From Pseudomonas sp. Bc-h (GTDB lineage Bacteria > Pseudomonadota > Gammaproteobacteria > Pseudomonadales > Pseudomonadaceae): 64,000 nt of DNA. This document shows, piece after piece, positions 63,800 through 64,000 of the stretch. The stretch spans positions 152-64,151 of the forward strand of contig NZ_MUIN01000016.1 of NCBI RefSeq assembly GCF_002080045.1, written 5' to 3'. Positions within the stretch are counted from its first letter, which is position 1; each line of letters begins with the position of its first letter. A program made the translations under genes and the position numbers. The notes beneath the pieces are model-generated. The model did no database searches. It had not been told where the DNA came from and worked only from the letters and a program-made list of their open reading frames with translations.

Positions 63800-64000
63800 C
63801 TATCCGGACTGCATGGAACTGGTCAGTTCGACAATCAAAGGCCCCATCAGGGGCAGTACGACATTGGAAATCGCGTAGGTGATGGTGTAACCCAGCAATG
63901 GCGTGGAGTTGCCGCAGGCGTTCTGGATCGCGCTGAGCGCCGGGGTGCTGCACTGCTGTCCGGCGATGGCGCCCAGCAGCACGGGGGCGCTGAGCTTGAG
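63800..64000 (-). CDS. Second AspT-like antiporter, C-terminal part
   Basis: The last 66 residues of a second AAE-family exchanger, running off the window: LKLSAPVLLGAIAGQQCSTP, then AIQNACGNSTPLLGYTITYAISNVVLPLMGPLIVEL. The blocks match the end of the complete AspT at 62076 (IFAGALSGSRSANPAF, VPFAITYALANVFLTLLGPLIVAL). It stops 38 bases before the next aspT, in the same orientation. Confidence 0.85.
   Translation of the reverse strand, partial: LKLSAPVLLGAIAGQQCSTPALSAIQNACGNSTPLLGYTITYAISNVVLPLMGPLIVELTSSMQSG

Noticed and set aside
63762..63953. 64-residue N-terminal extension of AspT
   Set aside because: This stretch overlaps the coding region of the upstream AspT paralogue in another frame and is rich in His and Arg, unlike a membrane protein.

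Overview
The window is ordinary chromosomal DNA from a Pseudomonas of the fluorescens/syringae lineage rather than P. aeruginosa. The grounds are: gene content and order (phhR/phhABC, acs, aotJQMOP-argR-aruCFGDBE, alaS-lysC-rsmA-tRNA, mgtE, amrZ, cpxRS-like, rnm-yciO-scpAB-rluB); strongly G/C-biased third codon positions; and two families of short inverted repeats (REP/REPIN) typical of that lineage. I see no prophage, insertion sequence, integrase or CRISPR array.

Layout. 0.1-4 kb: DUF454 and UPF0149 proteins, RecQ, a MarR regulator. 4-12.5 kb: a FimV-like envelope protein, a SelT/SelW/SelH-type protein, an LpxH-like phosphoesterase, an HD protein with a PhnZ-like ligand pattern, an Mpo1-like membrane protein, an AraC regulator, TrkH and a nitroreductase. 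12.5-17 kb: a Cpx-type envelope-stress locus (coiled-coil protein, regulator, Spy-like chaperone, kinase), then YciI and YciB. 17-24 kb: RNase AM-type PHP protein, YciO, ScpA, ScpB, DUF1289, RluB, an AroP-like permease and ArfB. 24-33 kb: an MFS transporter, two tiny genes, phenylalanine hydroxylase operon phhABC with its regulator phhR, and acs. 33-47 kb: arginine uptake (aotJQMOP), its regulator argR, and the arginine succinyltransferase pathway (aruCFGDBE). 47-54.3 kb: FMN-riboswitch-controlled lumazine synthase, threonine aldolase, alaS, lysC, rsmA/csrA, and tRNA-Ser and tRNA-Arg genes. 54.3-64 kb: DUF4124 protein, mgtE, amrZ, small unknown proteins, a third tRNA-Arg, a DUF3302/HlyD pair, and an aspartate decarboxylase/aspartate-alanine exchanger locus in which the decarboxylase gene carries a one-base frameshift.

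How the genes work together. The central part is amino-acid catabolism. Aot imports arginine, AruF-G-C-D-B-E convert it to glutamate and succinate, and ArgR probably controls both units through TGTCGC-N8-AA elements visible ahead of aotJ and aruC. PhhA-B-C feed phenylalanine and tyrosine into catabolism, and the AroP-like permease may supply them. AspT/AspD would form a proton-motive aspartate-alanine cycle, but the AspD reading frame is broken here.

Most interesting points: the aspD frameshift inside a tandem aspT locus; the HD protein that keeps PhnZ-like di-iron ligands; a CpxR-box-like element ahead of the Spy-like gene; an AlgU-like promoter ahead of amrZ; a probable internal start making a lysC beta subunit; the degenerate GAFTGA and Walker B motifs of PhhR; a 45-codon gene; and a short upstream ORF in the mgtE leader. 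All operators and promoters are read by eye and need testing. No wholly new system was evident.
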